From: an uncultured Bacteroidia bacterium
GTDB lineage: Bacteria > Bacteroidota > Bacteroidia > Bacteroidales > F082
DNA: 64,000 nucleotides
Assembly (NCBI GenBank): GCA_902799345.1
Contig: CADBZW010000017.1
Location: forward strand, 20,290-84,289
Reading direction: 5' to 3'
Position 1 is the first letter of the stretch. Each line of letters starts with the position of its first letter. Made by a program: the position numbers and the translations under genes. Positions 16,775 through 26,000 of this stretch are shown here, piece by piece. The notes below the pieces were generated by a model. It had not been told where the DNA came from. It saw only the letters and a list, made by a program, of their open reading frames with translations, and did no database searches.

Positions 16775-18799
16775 TCACTTCCAAAACCGCAGCACGGCAA
16801 TTTCTCCCAACAAAGCCAGCAATGCTATCAAAGCAAAGAGTTTCCATTGCGAACCTTGGTGGGCCATGGCTTCCACCAGGTCGGCGGTGGCGAAGTCAGA
16901 AGTGTCGAGGACTGCAGCCACGTCGAAACCAGCTTTTTTGAATACAGGCTCGATGGCATCGCGCTCGGCGAAGTCCATCTTCGACTCCACACGGCTTTCG
17001 TTCCAGGCGGTCACACGATTCACCGTGTCGTTAACGAGCAGGTCATAGAAACCCGCCGCTGGCAGGTTGTCATTCAGATAGAGATACACCTTGCCGTTGC
17101 GCACTTCCGAGGCAGGCATCATCTCATAGTTTCTTTCGGCGTTGGCCAAGAGGAAGTGATGGTCGCCTTCGAGACTCATCCCACCTAGCACGAGCATCTT
17201 ATCCTGCCCTATCGTATAGGCCAACTTATCCAACTTGCCACCCATGAAGGCCATCTTGACCATCATCGGCACGAAAAGGGCGTTGTCGGCAAGGTCACTC
17301 CACTGGGAGGTCAAGGTCGTAGCCATCACGAAGGCCTGTCCCTTCCCCACCGACTCCATCATCAGCAACGGGTCGCCGTTCTGCAAAGTCAGCAGAGGCG
17401 TGGCCAAGCCATTGGGCCGCATCCTGACATGCTGTTTCACCTTGGGCAGGTCGGGATGCTGGGGCAAAGCCAAGATCACGTCGCTGAAGAAGGCATGCTG
17501 CTGGGCTATGTTTTCCACATTCGTGGTGTTGGTGTCGACCTCCATCAAGGTCAAGCCAAGTTTATCATAGAGATAGCGGTCGTTTTTCGGGTCGTCAATC
17601 GAAGGAAACACCACGAGACTGGCGCCTTCGCTGACGGCATCCAGCAGGGTCTGCTGCAAGGTCTCGTTCATTACGGCGCTTTCGTTCACAATCAGCAGCT
17701 GGGCTTGGGCGAGTGCCGACAAGTCGAAGCGCGAAGGCTCCATCAGCGTGTAACGGAACTGCTCGTCGTCGTCAAACAACAGGGCGCAGTGGGTGCCTTG
17801 TTGGCCCAGCTCCACCACCGAGAGACTCGGCTTCACGTTTAAGACAAAGTTGTATGTATCGTCAAAGATGATGGGATGGTCGGTCAAGGCCACACTGCAA
17901 CATTGGTCTCCATTGCTTTCCACCACAAACTGCATCTCGACATCGGACATTCCGTTTTTCTCAATATCGACGGTCGTCGACGCCACCGTCGCGCCGTTCA
18001 TGGTGAAGTTGACAGGCAGGCCTTTCACCTCCTTGTCGCCTTGGTTGACCACTCTCACCATCAAATCATTGGTCAGTCCAGCCTGAACAATGGGCGATGC
18101 CAGCCACACGGTATCAATATAGAGGTTGGTGTTGAACTCAGGCACCATCGGGACGACTACCACCTGCATCGTCGTATCGGCCTTGGCTGCCGACAAATCG
18201 AAGGTGTTGCTTTGGAAATCGGAATAGACGAACAGCGTGGAGCTCGCAAAACCATGCTGCCTGCTGAGCATTCCGAAACGGTCGATCACCTCGCCCATCG
18301 CCACAGGAGCACCGTCGGGGTTCATGCGGTCGAGCTGGTCAAGCATCTCCTCTTGGTTCATCGGGTATTCATTTTGCACCTCGAAGCTGTTGGTCATCAA
18401 GAGATAGCGATTTGACGGGCTGAGTTTGTGCACCAGGTCGCGCGCCGACTGCCGTGCGTCCTCAATCATGGTGGTGCGCTGCGACTGGCCCTTCATGCTC
18501 ATCGAGTTGTCGATATAAACGCCCACGAGGCTCTCCGCCGTGTTGACATTCAGCTGTTTCTCGGGACGATACGGGAACGCGAAGGCCAGCACCAACGCAG
18601 CGATGAATAGGCATCGCAGCAACAGCGTCACCAGATATTTCAGTTTCCGTGTCTTGGCGTTTTCCTGCTGGATGGAACGCAGCACGGCGGTATTGCTGAA
18701 ATACACCAGCTTATGCCGCCTGAAGTTGAATAAGTGGATGATGATGGGTATCAGCAGGGCGAGCAGGCCCCAGAACATATTTGGATAAAGGAAACGCAT
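16775..18799 (-). CDS. BatA-domain / vWA membrane protein
   Basis: 674 residues. The N-terminus (MRFLYPNMFWGLLALLIPIIIHLFNFRRHKLVYFSN) is the BatA-type double-membrane anchor, with a second helix at about 57-75. A von Willebrand factor A domain follows, with the MIDAS motif D97-N-S-M-S. The long central part (about 240-640) is beta-rich and likely periplasmic, and a C-terminal helix (WKLFALIALLALLGEIAVL) closes the chain. Bacteroidetes BatA-domain proteins of this length are common and poorly understood. Metal-dependent ligand binding at the envelope is inferred. No MoxR or other Bat genes are adjacent. Confidence 0.85.
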   Translation of the reverse strand: MRFLYPNMFWGLLALLIPIIIHLFNFRRHKLVYFSNTAVLRSIQQENAKTRKLKYLVTLLLRCLFIAALVLAFAFPYRPEKQLNVNTAESLVGVYIDNSMSMKGQSQRTTMIEDARQSARDLVHKLSPSNRYLLMTNSFEVQNEYPMNQEEMLDQLDRMNPDGAPVAMGEVIDRFGMLSRQHGFASSTLFVYSDFQSNTFDLSAAKADTTMQVVVVPMVPEFNTNLYIDTVWLASPIVQAGLTNDLMVRVVNQGDKEVKGLPVNFTMNGATVASTTVDIEKNGMSDVEMQFVVESNGDQCCSVALTDHPIIFDDTYNFVLNVKPSLSVVELGQQGTHCALLFDDDEQFRYTLMEPSRFDLSALAQAQLLIVNESAVMNETLQQTLLDAVSEGASLVVFPSIDDPKNDRYLYDKLGLTLMEVDTNTTNVENIAQQHAFFSDVILALPQHPDLPKVKQHVRMRPNGLATPLLTLQNGDPLLMMESVGKGQAFVMATTLTSQWSDLADNALFVPMMVKMAFMGGKLDKLAYTIGQDKMLVLGGMSLEGDHHFLLANAERNYEMMPASEVRNGKVYLYLNDNLPAAGFYDLLVNDTVNRVTAWNESRVESKMDFAERDAIEPVFKKAGFDVAAVLDTSDFATADLVEAMAHQGSQWKLFALIALLALLGEIAVLRFWK

Positions 18800-18868
18800 G
18801 TCGTGCAGTTGCTGGTATTCAAGAATGGGCGGATTCGAAAACCCGCCCGTTCTGATGTTTATACTGAA

Positions 18869-19672
18869 TCAATATCCAAAGAGGCCTCTACCCACGCTGC
18901 GACGGCGCACACGGTCATGAGAGAATGTACGGCATGCATCGTCTTCTCTTGCCTTCAACGGGATGCCTATGCTAACGCACACTTCAATGCCTTCCGCGAA
19001 ACGACTGCCCGAGATGTTATAGGCGTTCACGTTCACGGCGGGCACGGCTTCTTCTAGTTCACTCTTCGTATAGGAGTTGAGGAAGCCATGGTGATAGGAA
19101 GCGGTCAACTTGAACAGCATATCAAAGTTGCCAATGGTCACGAGGCTGCGAAGGCCCAAGCCTCCGAATGCTCCGGCATGGATCAACGGGTAATTGGCAT
19201 CGCCCACGTCGATGGTGGCGTCTATAGGAGCGGGATCGGACCTGTCGATGTGGATATGACCTCCCAAACGGTATCCGCCTTCTGCACCCAACTGAATGAA
19301 GGGTTGCAAATAAGGCCGGATGGGAATACGGAATTCAAACGGGATGCGGAAATCGACAAAAGCGACCGACATGGCATAATGCACTTGCATGCCCGAAATA
19401 TGCTCGTAGGTGATGTCGGTGCCACGTTGCACATAGTCGAACTCGGGGGCGATGACGAACACGTCTCCGATGGGGACGTCGACAAAGACACCGCCCGTCG
19501 GCGTAATCTTCCAGGCCTGAGGCAGGCTGCTCAGATATTTGTTGTTGACATAATGCATCCGAGGCATGTTGATGCCACCCTTGACACCAATGGAAACCGC
19601 GTTGTCCTCTTGCGCCATGACGCCAAAGCCAAACAAGGCCAAGAGGGATGCTATCAATATAATTTTCTTCAT
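18869..19672 (-). CDS. Outer-membrane beta-barrel protein (PorT/porin-like family)
   Basis: 267 residues. The signal peptide MKKIILIASLLALFGFGVMAQ is followed by alternating amphipathic strands with many Gly/aromatic girdle residues (SIGVKGGINMPRM, IAPEFDYVQRG, GAEGGYRLGG, GAFGGLGLRSL), the pattern of the small 8-10-strand barrels common in Bacteroidetes. The last ~20 residues (EDDACRTFSHDRVRRRSVG) look unlike a barrel end, and no terminal aromatic strand is visible before them. A late frameshift or an unusual tail is possible. The specific function is unknown. Confidence 0.75.
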   Translation of the reverse strand: MKKIILIASLLALFGFGVMAQEDNAVSIGVKGGINMPRMHYVNNKYLSSLPQAWKITPTGGVFVDVPIGDVFVIAPEFDYVQRGTDITYEHISGMQVHYAMSVAFVDFRIPFEFRIPIRPYLQPFIQLGAEGGYRLGGHIHIDRSDPAPIDATIDVGDANYPLIHAGAFGGLGLRSLVTIGNFDMLFKLTASYHHGFLNSYTKSELEEAVPAVNVNAYNISGSRFAEGIEVCVSIGIPLKAREDDACRTFSHDRVRRRSVGRGLFGY

Positions 19673-19703
19673 GACTCAAACTTTTTCTTCGCGAAACACT
19701 AAA

Positions 19704-20351
19704 CTACCAATCAAAATTCTCGGCTAATCCGTTGCCGTCACGATATATGAAGAACGAGCCTGGAGGATATTGACCCAAAAGGCCTCCCGAATCGTCTTCC
19801 GCTTTCATGATGATGGAAGCAATTGAGAAGTTGGCCATGCCATTGTCGTTCATTGTGCCTTTCATAATGACGCCACGTTTTACCTTGACATGGAACGACT
19901 GCCCATTGAACGGCACATCGTACGCCTTGTCCTCGATGAAATAAACCGTGAAATCTTTGTTGTGGCCCGTCACGAAAACGGTATCTGTCAACTGTTCTGT
20001 GGCTTCGTTCAAGTCCATGGCAACCACGCCATTGTGTTGCTCCGAGAACCGCAGATACACGTTAGGCTCTATTACCGTCAGAGGCCAGGTGCTGACATTG
20101 GAAGTGATGCGCTGCTTGGGGTCGACCACATACGATCCTTCGATTTTGGGCGGAATGGGTCCTTGGGGAATTGTCCCGAAAACGGCATCGAACATTGGCT
20201 TCAACGTGTCGGGAATCACGGTCAAGATGTCGTCAATGTAACGTTCCTCTCCTATCAAGACAATGGTGTTCTCATCGTTTTTCGTACACGACGCAAACAT
20301 CATCCCGAAGAAGACGAGAGCCCAAGCTCCGATTTTCGTTATTCTTTTCAT
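19704..20351 (-). CDS. Putative lipoprotein, unknown function
   Basis: 215 residues from ATG at 20349-20351; a TTG three codons upstream is a weaker alternative. The N-terminus MKRITKIGAWALVFFGMMFASC is a lipoprotein signal with lipobox FASC. The mature protein appears beta-rich and has no motif known to me. It lies 38 bases after the stop of the 877-residue T9SS cargo gene in the same direction, so it may be co-transcribed. Confidence 0.75.
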   Translation of the reverse strand: MKRITKIGAWALVFFGMMFASCTKNDENTIVLIGEERYIDDILTVIPDTLKPMFDAVFGTIPQGPIPPKIEGSYVVDPKQRITSNVSTWPLTVIEPNVYLRFSEQHNGVVAMDLNEATEQLTDTVFVTGHNKDFTVYFIEDKAYDVPFNGQSFHVKVKRGVIMKGTMNDNGMANFSIASIIMKAEDDSGGLLGQYPPGSFFIYRDGNGLAENFDW

Positions 20352-20389
20352 AATTGACAAGTTTTATTTCTAACATCAAAAAGCGTAGT

Positions 20390-23023
20390 TTATTGTTCTA
20401 TAATGACTTTCCTCGTTACCGACCCCTCCTTGCCAGTAGCCACAAAGAAATAGAGCCCACCGGCATTCTTATCAAGGCTATACTGTATCGAATTGGTCGT
20501 TAAGTCATTGTATGTCTGGAAGCTATCCAACAATGCGCCCTTCATGTCATACACTTTGACATTGATTTTTCCCGTAAAGTGTTCGAAACAAAGGGTCATC
20601 TGACCGTTATTGGGATTGGGCATCACGCTGAAGTCTGCGCGATTCCCGTTTTGCTCTTCAATGCCATAATAAGAACACACCAGCCAATACCGCTGCGACA
20701 CACCCTCCTCAGGAGCACAACGGTTAAACACACGCGCCTTCAGCCATACCGTATCGTCCACTATATTGAGCACAAAAACCTTGCAGCATGAGCCCTTATC
20801 CCCTGCAGGTTCAAGTACCCATTGCAGCGACTCATCCTCAAAGCTCCACGTCACCGTATCCCAAATGCATTCCGGATTAGTGTCAGAAATAAAGAAATCA
20901 TAGGCATTGATTTCGAACTCTGAAGCCGTGATCACCCAATGTGGAGCAGGATTATCCCAATCCATGGGACAAATGGGCGTTGGCGAGGGTGTATAGTCCA
21001 GATGCACATTCATAGTCACCACGCTGTCGCAGCCCATCTCGTTGACGTAGGTCCTACGATACGAGCCCGACTTCGTATAGACATGGTCTTCAGGATCATA
21101 AGCGTCATCGGTGGTATAATCAAGCCCTCGGTTATCCCAAAAATAGCTGTCACAACTTTCATCGTAAGGCACCGTAAACTCAGTGGTTTCGTAAGTGTTG
21201 ATTTCAAGATGCAGGACGAAGGTGCTGTCACATTCCTGGTCGCCAAAGACATTATGGAAGGTCTTGACGATTGGGTCTTTGCTTTCGTAATAGGTCTCAC
21301 CTGTAATAGGCCAATAATAGGCGTCACAAGCCACCTTTGTCTCCTCATGATAGTACTCCTCATGGAACTTGAGGTTCAGCCTGTGCTTGATGGGGCAGCC
21401 GCCGTTGGGGTCGTCAAGGACAATCTCGTCGGTTGTGTCTTCATGATAGGTCACACCCGTCTTGTCCCATGTCCAAGAAGGTACGGTCCCGTGTTCATAA
21501 CACTCATATTGATTGAGCACAGGGGGCATTTGAAACTCGCCGACCGACAGCACCAGTTTTTCCACTTTCAGGCAGCCATGAAGGTCCACGGTGTCAAAAT
21601 AGGCGATTTGACCATCCTGGCTATAGCTCACGCCGTGGAAGTTGTAGGTCTCCCCCTCACAGATACTGGGGTCGATGAGTGTTGTGTCATTGGCAGGATA
21701 CACCGTGAGGTTAAGTCTGACGATGCTATCGCACCCATGTGAGGTATGGTCGACATAAACCTCTTGACAGGTTTGGTTATAGGAAACGCCGTAGAACTCA
21801 TAGCTTTCGCCGGCACAGATGTATTCATTGAGGACGGTCTCGTTGGCTGCCGACCAGTTGTCCAAATGCAGATACACGGCCTTGTCACATCCATATTGGG
21901 TTTGAAGGTGGTGCTCATATACTCCAGGTTCACTCACCATTTCACCATAGAAATCGAAAGTGTCGTTCTCACAGATGGTTTCATAGACGTTTTCAGTCTC
22001 ATTGGGATGCACCACAATTGTGATGCTGACATCCAGCGTACTATACCCGTCATCGAAATGGCAGATATAAGTAGTGCTTCCCACGGGAGGAGTGGCCACC
22101 GGATCTTGCGCCGTTGGGTCATTGAGCGTATTGGCAGGGGTCCAGCTATAGGTATAGTTGCCGATGCCGCCCATAGCCATGGCGTGAAGCGTCGTAGATG
22201 CGCCTTCACAAAGTTCGGTATTGTCGGCATCAACCGCCGCCGTCATCGCTTCCACCGCCACCGTGCATTGGGGCGCTCCGACCAAAACCAATTCGCAGAA
22301 CGAGATGTCGTCGAGGCCAAAGTCGTTGCCGCTACCCATGGTGTTTTGGTTCAAAATGGTGATGGTAGCTGAGGTGGAGTTGCCACTAAACCAAAGCTCG
22401 TAGAACTGAAGCCATTGACCAGTATAGGAAGGAGCGGAAAAGACATCACCTATCTGCTGTCCGTTGATGCTAAACTGGAGGCGGGCCTCGTCACCAGCCG
22501 CACTGACCGTGCACACCCAAGTCGAGAAGGCATAGAAGGTATTGGGGGCCACGGTGATTTGCTCCGTCCAGACATTGGTATTAGGCGTCGTCGCACCATT
22601 GACAACCATAAAATTACCCGTACCACCATGACCCGTGCCCAAGAAATCGGGATGGAAATTTGCAGCATTAGGGCCTACATTATAGGTGCTTTCCGGATAC
22701 AAGTCGGAAGAATAGCTATAAGCTGAAGTAAACCCCACATTGCCTTGGTCGAAATTCCCGTTGAAAACGCTCTCGTCGCCTGGGGCATAGCCCGAACAGG
22801 TGTAGGTCGTGGTCACCGAAGGTGAAGCCACCGTAACAGGGCCGTCGGTCACCGACAAGCCCGCTGCAGGCGACCACTGATAATACAAAGCACCGGAAGC
22901 CGTCAAGGTCACCGATTCACCAGGCTGTATAACAGCCGAAGGTGGTGTAATCACCACAGGCTGTGCAAAGGCACATACAGCCAAAAACGTCAATATAATG
23001 GTTGAAAAGAATCTAAATCTCAT
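20390..23023 (-). CDS. T9SS-exported cell-surface protein with Cys-rich repeats
   Basis: 877 residues from ATG at 23021-23023, preferred because the signal peptide (MRFRFFSTIILTFLAVCAFAQ) starts there and the -7 box lies just upstream. An Ig-like region (about 22-85) precedes a jelly-roll, CBM-like domain ending in NDFGLDDISF (about 90-240), then a PKD-like module. Several ~55-residue modules follow, each with a Cys near the start and GCDS/GCL plus an L-x-L strand near the end (STSHGCDSIVRLNLTV type). The C-terminus (MPNPNNGQMTL... KVYDMKGALLDSF... ) is a type A T9SS sorting domain, so the protein is expected to cross the outer membrane and be anchored or released. It is a paralogue of the next gene. 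Confidence 0.88.
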   Translation of the reverse strand: MRFRFFSTIILTFLAVCAFAQPVVITPPSAVIQPGESVTLTASGALYYQWSPAAGLSVTDGPVTVASPSVTTTYTCSGYAPGDESVFNGNFDQGNVGFTSAYSYSSDLYPESTYNVGPNAANFHPDFLGTGHGGTGNFMVVNGATTPNTNVWTEQITVAPNTFYAFSTWVCTVSAAGDEARLQFSINGQQIGDVFSAPSYTGQWLQFYELWFSGNSTSATITILNQNTMGSGNDFGLDDISFCELVLVGAPQCTVAVEAMTAAVDADNTELCEGASTTLHAMAMGGIGNYTYSWTPANTLNDPTAQDPVATPPVGSTTYICHFDDGYSTLDVSITIVVHPNETENVYETICENDTFDFYGEMVSEPGVYEHHLQTQYGCDKAVYLHLDNWSAANETVLNEYICAGESYEFYGVSYNQTCQEVYVDHTSHGCDSIVRLNLTVYPANDTTLIDPSICEGETYNFHGVSYSQDGQIAYFDTVDLHGCLKVEKLVLSVGEFQMPPVLNQYECYEHGTVPSWTWDKTGVTYHEDTTDEIVLDDPNGGCPIKHRLNLKFHEEYYHEETKVACDAYYWPITGETYYESKDPIVKTFHNVFGDQECDSTFVLHLEINTYETTEFTVPYDESCDSYFWDNRGLDYTTDDAYDPEDHVYTKSGSYRRTYVNEMGCDSVVTMNVHLDYTPSPTPICPMDWDNPAPHWVITASEFEINAYDFFISDTNPECIWDTVTWSFEDESLQWVLEPAGDKGSCCKVFVLNIVDDTVWLKARVFNRCAPEEGVSQRYWLVCSYYGIEEQNGNRADFSVMPNPNNGQMTLCFEHFTGKINVKVYDMKGALLDSFQTYNDLTTNSIQYSLDKNAGGLYFFVATGKEGSVTRKVIIEQ

Positions 23024-23040
23024 AAACATATAAATAGCCT

Positions 23041-23049
23041 GCAAATTTA
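23041..23049 (-). promoter_or_regulatory. -7 box for the 877-residue T9SS cargo gene
   Basis: Minus-strand TAAATTTGC, 18 bases upstream of the chosen start. It overlaps the alternative longer reading frame, which argues against that longer start. Confidence 0.55.
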
Positions 23050-23097
23050 GGAAATAATGTGATTGCCTCGCTTATTTGGCTCCAAAAAATACTCAAA

Positions 23098-26000
23098 TCA
23101 ACGACACAGAACCACACGTTTTTTCACCATTCCTTTATCCGTCTTGATTTCAAGCAGATAGACAGAAGGTGCATAGCCAACGAGGTTCATCTCGATATGA
23201 TTGCCACGAGGACACTCCAGGCTTTCAAGCACCTGCCCCATCATGTTGACCAACCTGACATTTTGAATATCCTCGGCTTCAACATGCAGTGTTCCTTTCG
23301 TAGGATTGGGATAGACCTGCACGTCATGAGTCTCTTGCTCCTCGACACCGAAATACCCGGCATTGATGACAATTTCGCGTTCCATCTCGCCACAATCCAA
23401 CGCAGTGAAAATGGCCGTCAATGTAGTCGTCCCAGGTGTACTCACATGGATGAGGCAATGGTCGTTGGCACTTTCAATGACCTGCCAATCAGGATTAGAC
23501 AAAGACCAAGCCACATTGCCATCGATGCCAGTCGAGTCAATCTCGTAACGATACACGCCGCTGACCAAGTTGGAGGCCACAAACACCGAAGTGTCGCCAG
23601 AAATCACACCCATGGCTTCCGAGTCCTTGATTTCGAGTCTGATTTGCACTATGGAATCGCAACCGGCTTGCGTTTCAAGGTTTTCCAACTCAATGAAGAA
23701 GACGCCTGGTTCATCATAGACCACTCCATTAAGCTCATAGTAGTCGCAAGCCTGAAGTTCCAATGTAGTGGTCACCGCCTCTCTCAACATCACATGCATC
23801 ACAACGGTACTGTCACATCCTTGCGAGGTCTGGAAAAGGTGGCTGCAAGTCATCCCATCCGTATTGCATTGGTATTCATACCATTGGAACGGCTCACACG
23901 ACAAGGAATCGAACTCATAAACAAGCTGTTCCGAGAGACTGAAATGGAGGGTGACGAGGCTGTCGCAGCCATACACCGACTGGAAGGTATGCTGATAATC
24001 GCCTTCCGTCTCGCAATAGTGTTCCTGCCACCAAATAGGGCGGCAAGCCACGATGTTGGTATCAGTAGCGACAGGCGCGATGATGTGTAACTGATAGGCG
24101 ACAACACTATCGCAGTGTGTGACCGATGTCTGCAGAGAATCATAGACGATGGCATCATTGTAATAGGGAACACCATGCCACACGAAGCCACTGCATTCGG
24201 TCATGGTGCCTCCATCAACTTGGGTGTCATGGCCAACGGTGAGATTGAGGTAATACCATGTGTCGCAATCCTCTTCATTCGTGGCGGCGACAAACACGGA
24301 GTCGCGGACGCTTTCGGTGTAGACATGGTTCGGATTCATGTCCCAAACGTATGAGTCACAAGCAGTCCGGTCGTAGGTGAAAGCCGCATAGCTGTCGAAA
24401 TTGAGTTGCAATTCCACAATGCTGTCGCAACCCGTAGCATTGGTCAACGTCACAACCGAATACTGTGGTGTGTCTGAATGATAGAAGGTCATCCCATTCC
24501 ACTCATAGGAGTCATGACATGAGGTAATCACATCAGTCACTTGGTCGCTGTGATTGATAACGACTGGTTGGTGGATGATATGACGACACGGATCATAGGT
24601 TTCAAAGTCCAACACTTGGCTCTCATGGATTACCTCTCCCGTCTCAAGGACGTAGTAATCGCACTCTTCAATGGTCTCCAGCCAATCCTCTGCTTCTGCG
24701 ACCACCCTTATCAGCACGGGGCCAGCGATGTAGTCGCCGCAAGAATTATGGGCGATATACCGCAACCAATTGCCATCATAGCTCATCTGCATCGGCATCG
24801 TCGGTGAAATGGCGGTGAAATTGCCATTTTCCGTTGTCGACATCTGCCACTGAGCCAGACGGTCGTTCACATCTTCATTGTTCCAAGTAACGTTTATCTC
24901 AGGTAAGTCGAGGGTCTCTCCTTCACACACTTGCATGGCCGACAGCTGAACATTAGCCGTAGGAGCATCATCGACGCGGAAAGAGACCACATTGCTACTC
25001 ACCTCACCACAACCATTGGTGACCACATAACGGAGGAAGTAGTTACCGCAATTCAAATGGGTCGTCAAGGGGTCGAAGGCAGTGAAAGGTCCATTGGCCG
25101 ATGTGGCATATTCCCAGCCCTGACTGCCGCCTCCGCTATGGTTCATCTGAACCTGTGGTGCCGAAACACCCAGCGGATAGCCCACGCAAACGGTTGAAGG
25201 CGCAATCAAATCAGTCAAGATTTCAGGGGCATGGTTAACAGTCAGAACCAGGGTATAGGTGCTGTCGCATACCTGTGGGTCTTGGCTGACGACGAGGGTA
25301 TCATACACATCGCTCTCGTAATAGGTTTGTTGCGTCTTGGGCCAGTAATAGGATTCACAGGACTCTTGATATTGCGGTGGCGCAATGTAGGCTTCACCTA
25401 AGGTAAAATGCCACGACACTTGTATGGTGCAGCCGTTAGGCGTGACAGAGTCAATCGTGTAATTGCCATTATGGTCACATAATTGGCCGTGATAATAGAT
25501 GTCGTCGCAAGCGGTGATTTCGCCTTCGTTGATAGGGTCGGTGGAATACACGGTAACCTGCGCCGTGTTGGACGAATAGGCTGTTCCACATCCATTGACG
25601 GCTTTGTAACGGATATTGCAGCCATTATAGCTATACGGGATATTGTTATTGTTCAGTGGCTGCCACGTGCCGTTGATTTGTATCTCCCATGACCCTGTGC
25701 CTTGGTTGATATGACGCCAAGTGACTTGAGGAGCAGTCAAGTTGAACGACGAACCTGCGCAAATGCCCGCCGGAGCAGTGACGTTGCCCACCAATGGCTC
25801 GTCGTTGACAGCAGCCTGAGCACTGGCGCCATACACCATACCACATTCGTTTTCAGCAAAATACCGTATTTGGCATCCATTGTATTCGTATGGGATATTA
25901 TTGTTGTTCAAAGACTGCCAGCTGCCATTAATCTGGATTTGCCAGCCTTGGTTGGTAATTGTCGCGCCATTGTTTTGGATGTTAGGCGTCGTCAAGGCAA

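Noticed and set aside
23059-24090. 343-codon plus-strand frame
   Set aside because: Shadow of the giant T9SS cargo gene, including its sorting domain.
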